A stretch of DNA of 6,565 nucleotides from Bacteroidales bacterium UBA3868. GTDB taxonomy: Bacteria > Bacteroidota > Bacteroidia > Bacteroidales > WCHB1-69. The translations under genes were made by a program, and so were the position numbers. The notes under the pieces are model-generated. The model was not told the DNA's origin and ran no database searches. It worked only from the letters and a program-made list of their open reading frames with translations. This document shows, in pieces, positions 5,190-6,565 of the stretch; position 1 is the stretch's first letter; each line of letters opens with the position of its first letter. Location: assembly GCA_002392325.1 (NCBI GenBank), contig DGGS01000226.1, forward strand, positions 1 through 6,565, given 5' to 3'.

Positions 5190-6536
5190 ATGAAGAAGCA
5201 TATCCTACTTATCCTTTCAAGTTTTTTAATCCTTGCCTATCAACCTGTTAAAGCGCAAGAAAACATCGAAAAAAAATCAACTGAGACCATTGCCAACGAC
5301 AGCACCAAGCGTCACGGGCAGCTTACCATTGGTGGTTATGGCGAAGCCGTTTACAAATACAATTTTTTCAGCGACAACATGTTTCGTTACTCTCATGCGT
5401 CCAGTTATGCCGAATCCAAAGGGCATGGGCGTGTGGACCTTCCTCATGCCGTGTTCATGCTGGGTTATGATTTCGGGCGCGGTTGGTCGTTCAATGCGGA
5501 GATTGAGTTTGAGCACGGGGGCACGGAATCGGCGGTGGAGGTAGAGGCGGAGGAGACCGGCGAATTCGAGAAAGAGATTGAGCGCGGCGGAGAGGTGGCC
5601 CTGGAGCAGTTCTGGTTGCAAAAAGCTTTTTGGGGCGGGAAGATGAACATCCGCGCCGGTCACATCGTGGTGCCCGTTGGCGGCACCAACAACGCACACC
5701 TGCCCAATGAGTTCTTCGGCGTATATCGTCCTGAAGGCGAAAACACCATCATTCCCTGCACATGGCATGAAACAGGCATTGAAATCTGGGGGCGCATCAA
5801 GGGATGGCGCTACGATGTGATGGTCATGCCGGGGCTCAACTCCAGCATGTTCGATGTGTCCGGTTGGATACACAACGGTTCCGCTTCCCCATACGAGTTC
5901 AAGGTGGCCAACAAACTGGCCGTGGCAGCCCGTGTGGACAATTACAGCATACCGGGATTGCGCATCGGGATCAGCGGTTATGTCGGCAACTCCTTCCAGA
6001 ACGATGTGATCACGGATGAGCACACCACCCGATACAAGGATGTGAGGGGAACAGTAGCCATTGGCGCATTGGATTTCAGTTACAAGCACAACGGGCTCAT
6101 CTTGCGTGGCAACGGGTTGTACGGTTATCTGGCAGATGCTGCCATGATATCCTCTTACAACGCCTCGCTGTCCAACAGCAACCAGTCGCCCTACCCTCAC
6201 ACGCTAGTAGGGTCCTCGGCCTGGACCGCTGGAGGTGAAGTGGGCTTCGACTTTTTCAGCATCGCCAAGGGCAATGCCAAACTCGCCAACCAGAAATTCT
6301 ACCTTTTCGCCCGCTACGAGTATTACGACTCATACATTCCCGCACCCATGCTCACCGACTATCAGTGGAGCGACCGTCACTGTGTGAGCGGAGGCATCAA
6401 CTACCGCCCCATACCCGAAATCACCGTCAAGGCAGAAGCGGGCGTCCGTCTGCTGAAACCGCAATACAACGACGAGCCATGGGTAGCAGTAGGCATCACC
6501 TGGGCGGCATTCTTCAAGCATCATTCATCAAAATAA
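5190..6536 (+). CDS. Outer-membrane beta-barrel porin, OprO/OprP-like
   Basis: The 448-residue product has a signal peptide (1-23, ending VKAQ) and then alternating amphipathic strands typical of a 16- to 18-stranded porin, beginning at GQLTIGGYGEAVYKYNFF (43-60) and closing with WVAVGITWAAFF (431-442) before a short polar tail. The blocks GHGRVDLPHAVFMLGYDFG, HIVVPVGGTNNAHLP and YRPEGENTIIPCTWHETGIE look like a porin family widespread in Bacteroidales that is often labelled phosphate-selective porin O and P (from memory). The substrate is not established by sequence. A strongly acidic segment at about 113-139 (11 Glu) argues against simple anion selectivity and could favour cations or metals. 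Residues 24-42 form a polar linker. ATG at 5190 gives the full signal peptide. Any operon partners would lie past the right edge. Confidence 0.87.
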   Translation: MKKHILLILSSFLILAYQPVKAQENIEKKSTETIANDSTKRHGQLTIGGYGEAVYKYNFFSDNMFRYSHASSYAESKGHGRVDLPHAVFMLGYDFGRGWSFNAEIEFEHGGTESAVEVEAEETGEFEKEIERGGEVALEQFWLQKAFWGGKMNIRAGHIVVPVGGTNNAHLPNEFFGVYRPEGENTIIPCTWHETGIEIWGRIKGWRYDVMVMPGLNSSMFDVSGWIHNGSASPYEFKVANKLAVAARVDNYSIPGLRIGISGYVGNSFQNDVITDEHTTRYKDVRGTVAIGALDFSYKHNGLILRGNGLYGYLADAAMISSYNASLSNSNQSPYPHTLVGSSAWTAGGEVGFDFFSIAKGNAKLANQKFYLFARYEYYDSYIPAPMLTDYQWSDRHCVSGGINYRPIPEITVKAEAGVRLLKPQYNDEPWVAVGITWAAFFKHHSSK

Positions 6537-6565
6537 ATTCATAATGTTCCTATTAAATTCCACTC

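Noticed and set aside
5277..6200. A 307-codon open frame on the minus strand within the porin gene
   Set aside because: It is a shadow of the porin coding sequence: no signal peptide or domain, His/Val-rich composition from reading GC-rich codons backwards, and the porin frame is clearly the real one.
6544..6565. Possible start of another gene (MFLLNST) 7 nt after the porin stop
   Set aside because: Only seven codons are visible and they do not resemble a signal peptide, so coding cannot be judged.

Overview
The window looks like chromosomal DNA from a Bacteroidota member, most likely of the order Bacteroidales. The evidence is: (i) AT-rich spacers carrying good matches to the Bacteroidota -7 promoter box TAnnTTTG upstream of nearly every transcription unit; (ii) no recognisable Shine-Dalgarno sequences; (iii) signal peptides ending in FSQ, FAQ or KAQ and a lipoprotein with a charged stretch just after the acylated Cys; (iv) a C-terminal sorting domain of the type IX secretion system (T9SS); and (v) an outer-membrane porin of a type I associate with Bacteroidales. 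The genus cannot be fixed from the sequence alone. I see no RNA gene, insertion sequence, CRISPR array or phage gene.

Layout. 1-728 (-): 5' part of an S9-family peptidase lipoprotein, cut by the window edge. 729-904: spacer with its promoter and a terminator-like hairpin for the next unit. 905-2670 (-): a probable three-gene operon, read from right to left as a 48-residue small ORF, a Cys-rich lipoprotein, and a periplasmic thioredoxin-like protein whose start overlaps the lipoprotein stop by 4 nt. 2671-2821: AT-rich divergent promoter region. 2822-4069 (+): a secreted SGNH-type hydrolase with a PKD domain and T9SS tail. 4079-4927 (-): an MscS-type mechanosensitive channel converging on the hydrolase gene. 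4928-5189: divergent spacer with a 5'-UTR hairpin for mscS and a possible operator for the porin. 5190-6536 (+): an outer-membrane porin.

Most genes are envelope functions that need not form one pathway. The part that looks like a distinct system is 905-2670. The lipoprotein ends in a hydrophobic tail with cysteines spaced CX3CX3C-X9-CX3CX3C, a mirror-symmetric arrangement that could close an alpha-helical hairpin with three stacked disulfides. It is translationally coupled to an exported thioredoxin with a WCVPC active site. The simplest reading, which is inference, is a disulfide-rich surface lipoprotein and its dedicated redox partner. A membrane-active or bacteriocin-like role is possible but not shown.
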